From positions 1 through 64,000 of the forward strand of contig NZ_QJHL01000003.1 of NCBI RefSeq assembly GCF_003202405.1: a DNA stretch of 64,000 nucleotides, given 5' to 3'. Below are positions 1-9,830 of this stretch, in pieces. The notes beneath the pieces are model-generated. The model saw only the letters and a program-made list of their open reading frames with translations. It made no database searches and was not told the origin of the DNA. How positions within the stretch are numbered: position 1 is the stretch's first letter; every line of letters begins with the position of its first letter. Position numbers and translations under genes: made by a program. This DNA comes from Flavobacterium hydrophilum (GTDB taxonomy: Bacteria; Bacteroidota; Bacteroidia; Flavobacteriales; Flavobacteriaceae).

Positions 1-3000
1 GCGTTAACACTTTAGTTGTAAGCGATAACGGCACAGACCAGATTATTGCTTATTCTGTTAAGGATGCCAATGGCTGTATTGTTAACGGAAGCACTACAGT
101 AAACAGATATTTACCGTTGACGGATATGGATTTATCAGCTACTCCTATTTATTGCAACACTTCAGGAACTGTTGCTACAGTAACAGTAAATTCAGTTACA
201 GGAGGAATAGCGCCATATACTTATGAAATTATTTTACCAGCTTCAGCAGTAACTGCTCCGAGTGCAACAAACAGTTTTAATAACTTATCTCCTGGTATTT
301 ATGTTGTTAAAGTGACAAGCAGTAATGGATGTAGCATAACTGAATCGATTGATGTTAAAGAAGCTGATAAAATAGCTGCAGTACATCAAATAGTTAAGCA
401 TGTGTATTGTAAAGGAGGTAATACAGGAGCAGTGAATTTCACAGTTTCTGACTATATCACGACTGGGAACTATACATTTAGTTTAACAATTGGAGCAACA
501 ACTGTAAATTCATTCACTCAAAATGGAGATGTAATTAATTACACTGACCTAATTGCAGGTAATTATACTTTCACAGTTATTGATGCTGTTTCTGGTTGCC
601 AAAATCCAATTAATTTTACAATTGAAGAACCTGTTGATGCATTAAGTTCAACTTCAGTTGCAACAAACATTAATTGTAATGAAGATAATGCGACTATTAC
701 AGTAACTGCTAATGGAGGAACTGCTCCTTACAGATATGCTGTAGCGAAAGCAGGTGATCCGGCTCCAACAACAGGTTTCGTTACTAATAATCAGTTGGTT
801 GTAGATACCAATAATGGTGTTGATCTAAACTGGATTGTATACGTATTAGACAGCAATAATTGTAATGCAAATAATCCTCAGCCTATAGAATTGGATGCAA
901 ACCCAATTATTGTAGATGCTGTACCTACACATTGTCCAAGCTTAACAGGAACTTATGATATTACTGTAACAGCAACTGGATTCAATACAGCATTATTATA
1001 TGATGTTGATGGTCAGGGATTCGGTACAAGTAATGTTCTTACCGTTAATACTCCTGGTTTACACAATGTAACTGTGAAAGATGCTAATGGCTGTTTATCA
1101 ACTGTTGTTCCGGTTACTATTATGCAACCATTAATCCTTACACCAACAGTAACAACTTCTCCTTCTTGTGACGATGGTGATGGTGTTGTAGCTGTGGCAA
1201 CAACAGGAGGTTCTGGAAATTATGAATACAAAATAGATACGGGTATTTACGGTGCTATAGTTCCACCATTCACAGGTGTAGCTTCAGGTACTCATACAAT
1301 TTATGTTCGTGATATCACTACTAATTGTGAAGTGTCTGCTTCTATCGAATTAAAACCTGCTACTCAAATTACAGGATTTAAGTTGACACCAACACCTGTA
1401 AGTTGTAACGATGTTAGCGATGGTAGTATCACAGCAAGTATGGATACTCCTGCACCTGGTGTAAACGATAATCCAAAATACACTTACAGTCTCGATGGAG
1501 GTAATACTCGACAAGACTCACCTGTATTCACAGGATTAGCTGGAGGAGATTATAACGTGACGGTAATATCTGAAAGAGGATGTAAAGAAACTCTTTCAGT
1601 GACCGTAGGTGAACCTGGCCCTATAGCGGTAAGTAGTGTTACAGGACTACAATTTGCTTGTAATGGAACAGTATTTTCAAATGCTGCAACTATTACAGTG
1701 AATACAGTAACTGGTGGTTCAGGAACTTATACTTATGAATTCATTAAAAACGGTACTCAGGTTCAAATAGGTACTTCAAACACCTATACGGAGTATGATT
1801 TATCTGGCGGAAGTTATACTGTAAATGTTTATGATGGTAATCGTTGTATGGGTACTTATGCTAGTGCTATTACAATTAATCCATATATTAAATTAGATAA
1901 TATTAATGTTGTGAAAACAGCTGTTACATGTACTAATCCTGAAAGTATTACGGCTACGGCTGTAGATGCTTCCGGAACGGTGATAGCAGGAGTTCAATAT
2001 ACTTTAACGGATGTTAGTGGAGCAATTACATTTACTCCTAATACAACTGGTAATTTTACAGGTCTAACTGTTGGTGAATATATCATTACAGCAGTAAATC
2101 CGGCAACAGGATGTAGTATTCAAAAAGCTCATTATGTAAACGAACCAAATACGTTCCATTTACAAGCTGTTAAAACAGATGTATTATGTTATGGTTCTGA
2201 CAGCGGAACGGCAACTATTACCTTAATTGATAATATTGGTAATCCGGATGAAGCTGGAAGATTCAATTATACAGTTTCATTATTAGGAGCGGTAGTACGT
2301 TCAGGAACTTCCATAACAGCAGGACCATTAACTTTATCAAATCTTATTGCAGGAGAATATACTGTTTCAGCAACATTAATCGACAGTCCATTCTGTACAG
2401 TGACTACACCATTCACAATTAGTCAGCCTGATGCAGCATTAGAAATTTCAAAAATAGTTAGTCCAATTACTTGTGTATCGGGTAACAATGATGGAAGAAT
2501 AGTTGCAACTGCTATTGGCGGATGGGCTGGTGGATATGAATATAAGCTAGTAAATAGTGCAGGTACTATAATTTCTGATTGGTCAGCAATTAATGATTTC
2601 CCTAACTTAACAGCTGAAACATATACTGTAAGTGTTAGAGATACAAAAGGTTGTCCGGTAAGTAGTGATGCGAAGTTGGAAATTCCAACACCAATTGTAG
2701 TAACAGCTACTCCGGATATGACTATCGTACCATGTTATGGAGCTACAAGTGCTACAATCACAGCAACTAATGTAACTGGAGGTGAAGGAATAAATCGTAC
2801 TTATACTTTGAATAGAATAATTAGTCCTACTGAAGTAATTTCTTCTGGTCCGCAAGCTTCACCAAGCTTCTCAGGATTAGGTGAAGGAACTTATAGTATT
2901 ACAGTTACTGATGGATTTACTTGTAGTGGTACTTCTGCTGAAATATCAATTACAGAGCCAACGATTATTGAACCATTGTTAGTACATTCAGGTAATGCAA

Positions 3001-4718
3001 CTTGTTTAACACAAGATACATTAACATTGAGTGCAATAGGCGGAACAGGTCCTTATACTTATAGTGCCGATCCTAATTTTGCCACAGGAGTTAATTCATT
3101 TACAGCTTCGATTCCGGCTACATTTAATGTTTTACCGGGTGAATATAAGTATTATGTAAAAGATGCTAATGGATGTGTTGGTTTTGTTTCGAATGGTATT
3201 ACTGTTCCAGAACTTCCGGAACTTGATATTAAGGTAGATGTATTAAATGCAGTAATCAATTGTAAAGGTGATGCAACAGGTGTAATTGTTGCAACAGCTA
3301 CAGGAGGTTTAGGTAATTATGTTTACACCTTATTAATTAACGGAACAACAACGATTGTTCAGGGACCAAAAGCAGATGGTAATTTTGCAGATTTACCAGC
3401 TGGTGATTATATAGTTATTGTAGAGAGCGGATTGGATTGTAAAAAACCTTCAGCTGTTATTCCTATAACAGAACCAACTGACGTTTTTGAAAGTACAAAA
3501 GATGTAACAAATGTAACTTGTAATGGTAATAAGGATGGAAAAGTTGTCATTACAACAACTGGAGGAACAGGAGCTATATATGCAATATCTCCTTTTATGA
3601 ATCAGTTTTTTGATGATGGTATCTTTACTAATTTAGAACCGGGATCTTATACAGTATTGGTTCAGGATCCGTCCACAGGTTGTCGCCATTTTGTCGATTT
3701 CACTATTACAGAGCCAACATCTATATACGCAGAAATTACTCCAAATAGTATCCAGCCTGAACAATGTAAAGGAGAGAAAAATGGTAGTTTTGAAATAGAC
3801 ATAAAAGGAGGAACTGCTCCATATAGTATTAGTTTGGATGCCAAAAATGGTCCTTATGTCCTAATTGATGGTCCTTACGACAGTATTACTGGAGTTCAAC
3901 AATATCCTTTCGAAAACTTATCAGGAGGTAATCATACTGTTTTTGTTAAAGATGCTAAAGGCTGTACATATGAAATTTCGGTTCCTATGGACGAAGCTGT
4001 TGAACTTAATCCAACTAACATGGTAACTTATGATTGTGTGAATAATGCAAATGCAAACATGGTTACAATTGATCCGGGTTATGATGATCATAGCCAAATT
4101 GATTATAGTATTGATGGAGGAGCAACAATCCAGCAAAGTAACATCTTTACAAATCTTGCTCCAGCTAAATACTCAGTAAGAGTAAGACATACTAACGGAT
4201 GTTTCGAATACACTAACTTTGAAATTAAAGCTATTGCTCCGTTAACTCTGGCATTATCTGCAGGACAACCGGAAATGAATATAATTTCGGTTACAGCATC
4301 AGGTGGATCACCAGCTTATGAGTATAGCTTCAACGGTGAGGATTTTACATCTTCTAACAAATACAAAATCTACAAATCTGGAGATTATAAAGTAATAGTT
4401 AGAGATCAAAATGGCTGTACATCTGAATTGATCGTACCTATGACTTATATCGATGTTTGTATCCCGAATTACTTCGCACCAAACGGTTCTGCTCCTAATA
4501 ACGAATGGGGTCCTGGTTGTACTAATATTTATAACAACCTTGAATTCGCTATCTTCGACAGATATGGTCGTCAGATTGCAAAATATCGTTATGGTCAGAA
4601 ATGGGATGGTAAATATAATGGCGAGGAGTTACCAACAGGTGATTACTGGTATGTTCTTAAACTAAATGACAAGAAAGATGATAGAGAGTTTGTTGGACAT
4701 TTCACTTTATACAGATAA
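1..4718 (+). CDS. sprB: SprB-like giant cell-surface adhesin, 3' part (T9SS substrate)
   Basis: The reading frame is open from base 3, so this is the C-terminal part of a larger protein; the TTG at 117 is not a real start. About 1,570 residues are visible. They consist of many degenerate repeats of roughly 70-100 residues with recurring signatures such as TGGTAPY, YTV.V.D..GC and ITEP, as in SprB-repeat adhesins. The last ~85 residues (from CIPNYFAPNG, then FDRYGRQIAKY, WDGKYNGEELPTGDYWY and a final FTLYR) match the gliding-motility-associated type B C-terminal domain that targets proteins to type IX secretion. The next gene is a PorP/SprF protein, the usual partner that helps deliver a type B substrate. 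In gliding flavobacteria SprB is moved along the cell surface. A paralogous SprB-like adhesin rather than SprB itself is possible. Confidence 0.85.
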   Translation, partial: VNTLVVSDNGTDQIIAYSVKDANGCIVNGSTTVNRYLPLTDMDLSATPIYCNTSGTVATVTVNSVTGGIAPYTYEIILPASAVTAPSATNSFNNLSPGIYVVKVTSSNGCSITESIDVKEADKIAAVHQIVKHVYCKGGNTGAVNFTVSDYITTGNYTFSLTIGATTVNSFTQNGDVINYTDLIAGNYTFTVIDAVSGCQNPINFTIEEPVDALSSTSVATNINCNEDNATITVTANGGTAPYRYAVAKAGDPAPTTGFVTNNQLVVDTNNGVDLNWIVYVLDSNNCNANNPQPIELDANPIIVDAVPTHCPSLTGTYDITVTATGFNTALLYDVDGQGFGTSNVLTVNTPGLHNVTVKDANGCLSTVVPVTIMQPLILTPTVTTSPSCDDGDGVVAVATTGGSGNYEYKIDTGIYGAIVPPFTGVASGTHTIYVRDITTNCEVSASIELKPATQITGFKLTPTPVSCNDVSDGSITASMDTPAPGVNDNPKYTYSLDGGNTRQDSPVFTGLAGGDYNVTVISERGCKETLSVTVGEPGPIAVSSVTGLQFACNGTVFSNAATITVNTVTGGSGTYTYEFIKNGTQVQIGTSNTYTEYDLSGGSYTVNVYDGNRCMGTYASAITINPYIKLDNINVVKTAVTCTNPESITATAVDASGTVIAGVQYTLTDVSGAITFTPNTTGNFTGLTVGEYIITAVNPATGCSIQKAHYVNEPNTFHLQAVKTDVLCYGSDSGTATITLIDNIGNPDEAGRFNYTVSLLGAVVRSGTSITAGPLTLSNLIAGEYTVSATLIDSPFCTVTTPFTISQPDAALEISKIVSPITCVSGNNDGRIVATAIGGWAGGYEYKLVNSAGTIISDWSAINDFPNLTAETYTVSVRDTKGCPVSSDAKLEIPTPIVVTATPDMTIVPCYGATSATITATNVTGGEGINRTYTLNRIISPTEVISSGPQASPSFSGLGEGTYSITVTDGFTCSGTSAEISITEPTIIEPLLVHSGNATCLTQDTLTLSAIGGTGPYTYSADPNFATGVNSFTASIPATFNVLPGEYKYYVKDANGCVGFVSNGITVPELPELDIKVDVLNAVINCKGDATGVIVATATGGLGNYVYTLLINGTTTIVQGPKADGNFADLPAGDYIVIVESGLDCKKPSAVIPITEPTDVFESTKDVTNVTCNGNKDGKVVITTTGGTGAIYAISPFMNQFFDDGIFTNLEPGSYTVLVQDPSTGCRHFVDFTITEPTSIYAEITPNSIQPEQCKGEKNGSFEIDIKGGTAPYSISLDAKNGPYVLIDGPYDSITGVQQYPFENLSGGNHTVFVKDAKGCTYEISVPMDEAVELNPTNMVTYDCVNNANANMVTIDPGYDDHSQIDYSIDGGATIQQSNIFTNLAPAKYSVRVRHTNGCFEYTNFEIKAIAPLTLALSAGQPEMNIISVTASGGSPAYEYSFNGEDFTSSNKYKIYKSGDYKVIVRDQNGCTSELIVPMTYIDVCIPNYFAPNGSAPNNEWGPGCTNIYNNLEFAIFDRYGRQIAKYRYGQKWDGKYNGEELPTGDYWYVLKLNDKKDDREFVGHFTLYR

Positions 4719-4761
4719 CAAAATAATTGCCCCTATGATGTTATCTAAAAAAATTATTACA

Positions 4762-5736
4762 ATGAAAAAATTAATAGTATCCTTAGTACTCATGGCTGTA
4801 ACATCAGGTTACAGCCAGGAGTTAAACCTACCAGTGTTTACGCAATATTTGGCTGATAACCCTTTTGTACTTTCACCCGCTTATGCAGGTATTGGTGATA
4901 ATGTTAGAATCAGGGTTAACGGATTGACTCAATGGGTTGGAATTAAAGACGCTCCACAAAACCAGTCAGCTTATGTCGATTTCAGGCTTTTGGATCGTTC
5001 AGGAGTTGGTATCTCGCTTTACAATGACAGCAATGGTTTTACCAAACAAACAGGTGCCAAGTTATCATTTGCGCATCATATCATTTTAGACTATTATTCT
5101 AAGCAGTATTTATCATTTGGTATTTCTTATAACTTAAATACTTTCAGAGTAGAGACGGACAAATTTGGTACAGACATAGAACACCCTGTAATTGATCCTT
5201 CGGTAACGAATGATCGATACACAACCAACAATAACTTTGATCTTAGTGCTTTATACCGTAACAAAAACTTCTATTTTAGTTTTAATGCCAATAACGTTTT
5301 AAAGAAAAAGATTAATATTGAGAGAGTAGGTGAACCGGATTTACTTTCTAATTATCAAATATATACGGGATTTACATTTAGAGATGCCGAAAACAGTCGT
5401 ATCGAGTATGAACCTTCTGTGTATTATCAATATTTTGCAAGTGATAAGCGTTCCAGCACTGATATAAACTTTAAATACAGACGTTACAACCGTTATGAAG
5501 AATATTATTGGATAGGAGTTTCCTACCGTATGCTGAATGACCAGTTTCCAAAACCTTTATCGGTGGGTCCAATGGCAGGTTTTATGAAATCAAAAATCTA
5601 TTTTGCATATTCCTATCAGGTAATGTTTAATGATTTAGGATATTATAATTCCGGAACCCACGTTGTAACTCTAGGTTTTGATTTTCTTCAGGCATTAAGT
5701 AGCTGTCCTTGTACGGATAGCCCTGTTCATGATTAA
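4762..5736 (+). CDS. sprF: PorP/SprF family type IX secretion membrane protein
   Basis: The product is a 324-residue outer-membrane beta-barrel of the PorP/SprF family. It starts with a signal peptide (MKKLIVSLVLMAVTSGYSQ), followed by the family hallmark N-terminus QYLADNPFVLSPAYAG and an LTQWVGIKDAPQ segment. I chose the ATG at 4762 because it begins the signal peptide; the frame extends upstream to 4666 only by running over the 3' end of the adhesin gene. The start lies 43 bp after the adhesin stop with no terminator between, so the two are probably one operon. SprF-type proteins are needed for secretion and surface attachment of their cognate type B substrate, here the upstream adhesin. 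Confidence 0.88.
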   Translation: MKKLIVSLVLMAVTSGYSQELNLPVFTQYLADNPFVLSPAYAGIGDNVRIRVNGLTQWVGIKDAPQNQSAYVDFRLLDRSGVGISLYNDSNGFTKQTGAKLSFAHHIILDYYSKQYLSFGISYNLNTFRVETDKFGTDIEHPVIDPSVTNDRYTTNNNFDLSALYRNKNFYFSFNANNVLKKKINIERVGEPDLLSNYQIYTGFTFRDAENSRIEYEPSVYYQYFASDKRSSTDINFKYRRYNRYEEYYWIGVSYRMLNDQFPKPLSVGPMAGFMKSKIYFAYSYQVMFNDLGYYNSGTHVVTLGFDFLQALSSCPCTDSPVHD

Positions 5737-5801
5737 TTTATTTTTAGATTTAAAAAGTATTCAAAGCGAATCGCAGGATTATTTGGTTTTACCTCATTAA
5801 T

Positions 5802-5832
5802 TTGATTGTAACCCGCAAGATTGCTAAATTTG
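5802..5832 (+). promoter_or_regulatory. Promoter of the LytS/LytTR pair
   Basis: TTG at 5802-5804 and TAAATTTG at 5825-5832 are separated by 20 bases, a good match to the Bacteroidetes housekeeping promoter. Transcription would start near 5839, twelve bases before the ATG at 5851. This argues against the upstream TTG codon at 5821, which lies inside the -7 element. Confidence 0.6.
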
Positions 5833-5850
5833 AATAAATCAATTCGATTT

Positions 5851-6954
5851 ATGAAAACAAAGCTTTCGTTTTATGCCCTGCATCTGTGTTTATGTTTGGC
5901 TTTTCTATTTTTGCCTTATGCATTTACATCAGCAAAGACCATTTTTGCATGGCCTGATTTGTACTCAAATGTGCATGATCGCATTTATTTTTTTATTTAT
6001 TTTAGTTTATTGTGTTTCTTCTACTTTAACTATTATTATTTAATTCCACGATATTATTTTAAAAACCAGCAGTTATTATATTTCATAATGATTGCTGGTT
6101 TTCTTTTATTTTTTCTTTGGATTTCAAGATTCTTAGATCACCCGGATCATAATTTTTTAGACTTTAGAAACCATCCGAAGCCCTTTTTAAATCATCCTAA
6201 TCCTTTTGAAAAAGGAATCAAACCGCCTCCGCATTTTCAAAATATGCGACCAGGTCCAATGTCTTTTGATGCGATGGGAGGACCTCCAACTCAATACGGA
6301 CATACTGCTTTGGTTTATTTGCTGGGCGTAATTTCAAGTTTATTGTTTGCTATTTCCAGCCGGTTACAAAATGTAGAAAAAGAAAAAATGAAATCTGAAC
6401 TGGCTTTTTTGAAAGCGCAGATCAATCCGCATTTTTTGTTTAATACACTCAATAGTATTTATGCTCTTGCTTTAAAAAAAGATGATAAAACTCCCGACGC
6501 TGTGATACAGTTATCTGAGCTCATGCGCTATATTATTACCAATGCCAATGACGAAGTACTCGATTTAAGCAAAGAAATCAATTACATCAATAATTTTATT
6601 TCACTGCAAAAAACGCGTTTGGGAAATACCGTTAGTGTCGATTATAAAGTAAACGGAAACCCTTTCGGCAAGGCAATTACACCGCTTATTTTAATTTCTT
6701 TCATAGAAAATGCTTTCAAACATGGCGTAAATCCGGATCAGACTTCAGAAATTTGTATCTACATTGATATTCATGAAAAAGAATTAACATTGATGGTATC
6801 CAATAAAAAAACATTTTCGATTCAATCTGAAACCGGAATTGGTCTGCAAAATACAATTGAGAGACTATCGTTTTTATATCCAGACAAACATCAGTTAAAA
6901 ATTGAAGACAGTCATGATAAGTATATCGTAAATTTAACTATTGAAGTAGGATGA
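5851..6954 (+). CDS. LytS/YehU-type sensor histidine kinase
   Basis: A 367-residue membrane sensor kinase. Three to four hydrophobic segments occupy roughly residues 10-175, interrupted by a Pro/His-rich loop. A His_kinase domain (PF06580 type) follows, with QINPHFLFNTLNSIYAL; His194 is the expected phosphorylation site. The ATPase part shows the N box FIENAFKHGVN and a glycine box in ETGIGLQNTIERL. Its stop codon overlaps the ATG of the response regulator (ATGA), so the two are translationally coupled partners. The start at 5851 is supported by the promoter immediately upstream. The signal sensed cannot be read from the sequence. Confidence 0.9.
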   Translation: MKTKLSFYALHLCLCLAFLFLPYAFTSAKTIFAWPDLYSNVHDRIYFFIYFSLLCFFYFNYYYLIPRYYFKNQQLLYFIMIAGFLLFFLWISRFLDHPDHNFLDFRNHPKPFLNHPNPFEKGIKPPPHFQNMRPGPMSFDAMGGPPTQYGHTALVYLLGVISSLLFAISSRLQNVEKEKMKSELAFLKAQINPHFLFNTLNSIYALALKKDDKTPDAVIQLSELMRYIITNANDEVLDLSKEINYINNFISLQKTRLGNTVSVDYKVNGNPFGKAITPLILISFIENAFKHGVNPDQTSEICIYIDIHEKELTLMVSNKKTFSIQSETGIGLQNTIERLSFLYPDKHQLKIEDSHDKYIVNLTIEVG

Positions 6955-7640
6955 TAGAAGCAATTGCATTAGATGATGAACCACTGGCATTAGAAATTTT
7001 GCAAAGTCTGTGTGCTGAAATTGAATTTGTCGATTTGCAAAAAACGTTTACAAAATCTGATGAAGCTTTTAAATATCTTAAAAAGTATCCTGTCGATCTG
7101 TTATTTTTAGATATCAATATGCCTTCCATTTCAGGATTGGATTTTTATAAAAAACTGCCACACAAAACGATGGTCATTTTTACAACGGCCTATTCTGAAT
7201 TTGCTGTTGAAGGTTTTACGTTAAGTGCTACAGATTATCTTTTAAAACCTATTTCGTTTTCCCGTTTTCAGCAGGCTGTTGAAAAAGCATTTCAGCAATG
7301 GAAAACTCAAAACCAGAATCTGGAACAGCAATATCTTTTTATACGTGCCGATTATAGTTTGATAAAAATCCTTTTCTCAGATATTTTATATATCGAAGGT
7401 TTGGATGATTATCTTAAAATTCATATTCAGAATCAAAAGACTGTTGTGGCCAGAATGACTTTAAAAGCCATACTTCAAAAATTGCCTTCCACCGAATTTG
7501 TTCGTGTACACAGGTCATTTATTATTTCAATTTCTAAAATTGAAAAAATTAGAAATAAAACAATTCATATCCATCAGACAGAAATACCAATAAGTACAAG
7601 TTATGAAGCTGCATTTTTTGAACTCCTGAATCAAAAATAA
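6951..7640 (+). CDS. LytTR family DNA-binding response regulator
   Basis: A 229-residue cytoplasmic response regulator. The receiver domain spans about residues 1-115 with acidic residues Asp8/Asp9, phospho-acceptor Asp54 in LLFLDINMP, and a conserved Lys in DYLLKPISF. A LytTR DNA-binding domain fills about residues 130-225, with FIRADYSLIKILFSDILYIE and VRVHRSFIIS. The ATG overlaps the kinase stop. The next genes on the same strand are the dioxygenase-like cluster 168 bp downstream, but nothing visible proves that they are its targets. Confidence 0.93.
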   Translation: MIEAIALDDEPLALEILQSLCAEIEFVDLQKTFTKSDEAFKYLKKYPVDLLFLDINMPSISGLDFYKKLPHKTMVIFTTAYSEFAVEGFTLSATDYLLKPISFSRFQQAVEKAFQQWKTQNQNLEQQYLFIRADYSLIKILFSDILYIEGLDDYLKIHIQNQKTVVARMTLKAILQKLPSTEFVRVHRSFIISISKIEKIRNKTIHIHQTEIPISTSYEAAFFELLNQK

Positions 7641-7654
7641 AGAAACCATACTTG

Positions 7655-7682
7655 AAATAAATTTACTACAAATTTATTTTTT
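7655..7682 (+). terminator. Possible terminator after the LytTR regulator
   Basis: A perfect 10-bp stem (7655-7664 with 7670-7679) around the loop ACTAC is followed by three T. The stem is entirely A/T, so termination strength is doubtful. Confidence 0.35.
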
Positions 7683-7808
7683 CTCTTCGTTTACCTCATA
7701 ATTATTGTGGATTACCTCAAACTTTTTCCAACACTATAATTTCGAATAATTTTACTTGAAAATTACTGTTAATCATTTAATTGATAAAAACATTAAAACC
7801 AAGAAGTT

Positions 7809-8564
7809 ATGGAAAGAAAAGATTTTTTAAAAGGTTTAGGTTTAGTAGGAATAGGTTCTTTGGCTATTCCAATAATTAACGCTTGTAGTAAAGATGATGA
7901 TGCTTCAGAAACATCAACGGATACAGAAACGGCAACGGATACCGGATCTGATTCAGGTTCTTCTGGTACTTGTTCTGTAACTCCTTCTGAAACCGCTGGT
8001 CCGTTTCCGACCATTTCACCATCTTCTTTGGTAAAATCAAATATTGTCATGGACAGAACCGGTGTAGGTTTTACGATTAATATTACCATAAAAAACACAA
8101 AAGCAAGCTGTGCCGCTTTAAAAGGCGCTATTGTCGATATCTGGCACTGTGACAAAGATGGTTATTATTCTGAGTATGGAGGAACAGGTATGCAATCTGT
8201 AAATTATACTTCCGTACATTTTTTAAGAGGAAGGCAAACTACAGATGATAATGGTTTAGTGACTTTTACATCTATATTTCCGGGTTGGTATTCAGGCAGG
8301 GCAACGCACATACATGTACACATTTATAACGCAAGCGGAACCTCATTACTGGTTACACAAATTGCGTTTCCTGAAGGTTCAGGAAGTGCTGTTGCTTTGG
8401 TTAATGCATCAAGTTCAAATGGCTATACCAAAGGTTTGTCCGGCTATACCTACAATGCTTCGGACAATGTGTTTTCTGATGGTTTTTCGAATGAATTGGC
8501 AACAGTTACAGGCAGCATCGCAGAAGGTTTTGTGCTCAAACATACCATTAATGTGGCAAGTTAA
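7809..8564 (+). CDS. Intradiol ring-cleavage dioxygenase-like lipoprotein
   Basis: A 251-residue protein of the intradiol (catechol/protocatechuate) dioxygenase fold. The N-terminus is a lipoprotein-type leader ending in INACS, followed by a Ser/Thr/Asp-rich linker, so the enzyme should be anchored outside the cytoplasmic membrane. The core includes the family signature TPSETAGPFP. Residues in the positions of the four non-heme Fe(III) ligands are Tyr119 or Tyr120 (DGYYSEYGG), Tyr161, His167 and His169 (WYSGRATHIH). All ligands are present, so an active iron enzyme is plausible, but the substrate is unknown. No other aromatic-degradation genes are nearby. It is followed at 22 bp by a pirin-like gene. 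Confidence 0.85.
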   Translation: MERKDFLKGLGLVGIGSLAIPIINACSKDDDASETSTDTETATDTGSDSGSSGTCSVTPSETAGPFPTISPSSLVKSNIVMDRTGVGFTINITIKNTKASCAALKGAIVDIWHCDKDGYYSEYGGTGMQSVNYTSVHFLRGRQTTDDNGLVTFTSIFPGWYSGRATHIHVHIYNASGTSLLVTQIAFPEGSGSAVALVNASSSNGYTKGLSGYTYNASDNVFSDGFSNELATVTGSIAEGFVLKHTINVAS

Positions 8565-8586
8565 AAGTCAGTAAATATAGTTTAAG

Positions 8587-9279
8587 ATGATTAAGCAGAT
8601 TCCAGCTCAGATTTATAAGTCAGAAACAAGAGGTATTTTCAAATCAGAAAAATACAATTGTTTTGCCACTTTTAATTTCGACCAGTACCAGGATTTGTCC
8701 AGAGTTCCATTTGGCTCATTACAGATTTTAAATGAAGAAATATTAGCTCCCCGACATTGTATTTCCAGAGTTATAAAAGCGGATACAAATGTGATTATTT
8801 TGCCATTATTTGGAGGAATCGAATACAAAGACAATCTGGGCATTACTGAGTTTTTAAGGGTAGAACAAATTAGGATAATAGCTGCAGAAAAGGATATGAC
8901 TGTGGAAATTTTTAATCCCTATGAAAACGAAAATGTGAGCTTTCTTACCATTCATTTTCAAAAGGAAACACAATATTTTAAAAATTGTTTTCAGAAATAT
9001 GAAATTGATTTAACCATCAGAAATAAATTAATCCGATTAATCGAAACGGAAGAAGCAGCTTGTTTCATAGGTGTTTATGATGGAAGAAAAGAAGGTTTTT
9101 ATACTTTGAAAAATTCTAAAAATGGTGTTTTCACATTTGTAGTTAATGGCGCTTTTGAAGTAGAAGACCGACTTTTAGAAGCGAAAGATGGTTTGAGTAT
9201 AAAAAATACAGAAGTAATAGAATGGGAAGCTTTATCTGAAAATGCTGTTTTATTAGTTTTTGAAGTTGCCTTAAAATGA
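8587..9279 (+). CDS. Pirin-like bicupin protein lacking the usual metal ligands
   Basis: A 230-residue protein that resembles pirin/YhaK proteins. The N-terminal half carries FATFNFDQYQDLSRVPFGSL and QILNEEILAPRH, followed by a cupin-like stretch with LFGGIEYKDNLG. In canonical pirins this region carries a His-x-His-Arg metal-binding motif. Here the matching stretch reads RHCISRVIKADTN, so the usual ligands are missing. The C-terminal half (GVFTFVVNGAFEVEDRLLEAKDGLSI) looks like the second cupin. It sits between the dioxygenase-like lipoprotein (22 bp upstream) and an unknown gene (18 bp downstream), probably in one operon. Function unknown; a non-enzymatic or regulatory role is possible. Confidence 0.65.
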   Translation: MIKQIPAQIYKSETRGIFKSEKYNCFATFNFDQYQDLSRVPFGSLQILNEEILAPRHCISRVIKADTNVIILPLFGGIEYKDNLGITEFLRVEQIRIIAAEKDMTVEIFNPYENENVSFLTIHFQKETQYFKNCFQKYEIDLTIRNKLIRLIETEEAACFIGVYDGRKEGFYTLKNSKNGVFTFVVNGAFEVEDRLLEAKDGLSIKNTEVIEWEALSENAVLLVFEVALK

Positions 9280-9297
9280 ATTGTTGAATAAAAACGT

Positions 9298-9801
9298 ATG
9301 AAAATATCAAAAATAAGACTGGCATACCGGGTAATTATTGATAGCTCATCTACAATAATCTGGGACAAATATGTTTTTGAAGATACTTTTAAGGAATATA
9401 AAATGCAAAGCCAGCAATTCAATTCGGCTGAAAATCCTAAAAATACCTTTAGGGAATTATTGTCTGAAAATGAAAAGGCGGCTCAATTGCATTTTCTGGT
9501 CGGAATTGCGGCTGATGGATATGTTCAACAATTAAAAGGGAATTTTCACAGGGTTCCGGATGTATTAGGTAATCAGTATTTTCCGTTTGTCAATTATCAG
9601 CTTGATATTGTAAACACAGATGTTACAGATCATTCGAAACACAAAATCGGAATTACATTCTATTCTCCGTTGTTAAGTTATTTCGGAATTATAGAAGGTA
9701 ATTATGTCGTTTCTAAAAATACTGAAAACATAAACGAATATGAAACCATTATGTTTCCGGTACAGCCACATTTATCAATTTGTTATATTCAAAAAGAATA
9801 A
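9298..9801 (+). CDS. Hypothetical protein, third gene of the dioxygenase-pirin cluster
   Basis: A 167-residue protein that I cannot assign to a family. There is no signal peptide or membrane segment. The mixed polar and aromatic composition suggests a soluble globular protein. It begins 18 bp after the pirin-like gene and ends just before a strong terminator (9831-9869), so it is the last gene of a three-gene unit. Confidence 0.7.
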   Translation: MKISKIRLAYRVIIDSSSTIIWDKYVFEDTFKEYKMQSQQFNSAENPKNTFRELLSENEKAAQLHFLVGIAADGYVQQLKGNFHRVPDVLGNQYFPFVNYQLDIVNTDVTDHSKHKIGITFYSPLLSYFGIIEGNYVVSKNTENINEYETIMFPVQPHLSICYIQKE

Positions 9802-9830
9802 TTTCCAAAAACAAAAACCACTATTGTTTT

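Noticed and set aside
2607..4136. Minus-strand open frames inside the adhesin gene
   Set aside because: They are shadow frames opposite a clear coding sequence, with unnatural composition rich in Ser, Thr and Cys.
1..4718. Regular DNA-level similarity through the adhesin gene that could suggest a CRISPR or satellite array
   Set aside because: The similarity is at protein level with one long open frame; units are degenerate and lack identical direct repeats with unique spacers.
4666..4761. Longer N-terminus for sprF
   Set aside because: It overlaps the adhesin 3' end and would bury a clear signal peptide that begins at 4762.
5821..5850. TTG start for the LytS kinase
   Set aside because: It lies inside the predicted -7 promoter element; the ATG at 5851 is downstream of the expected start of transcription.
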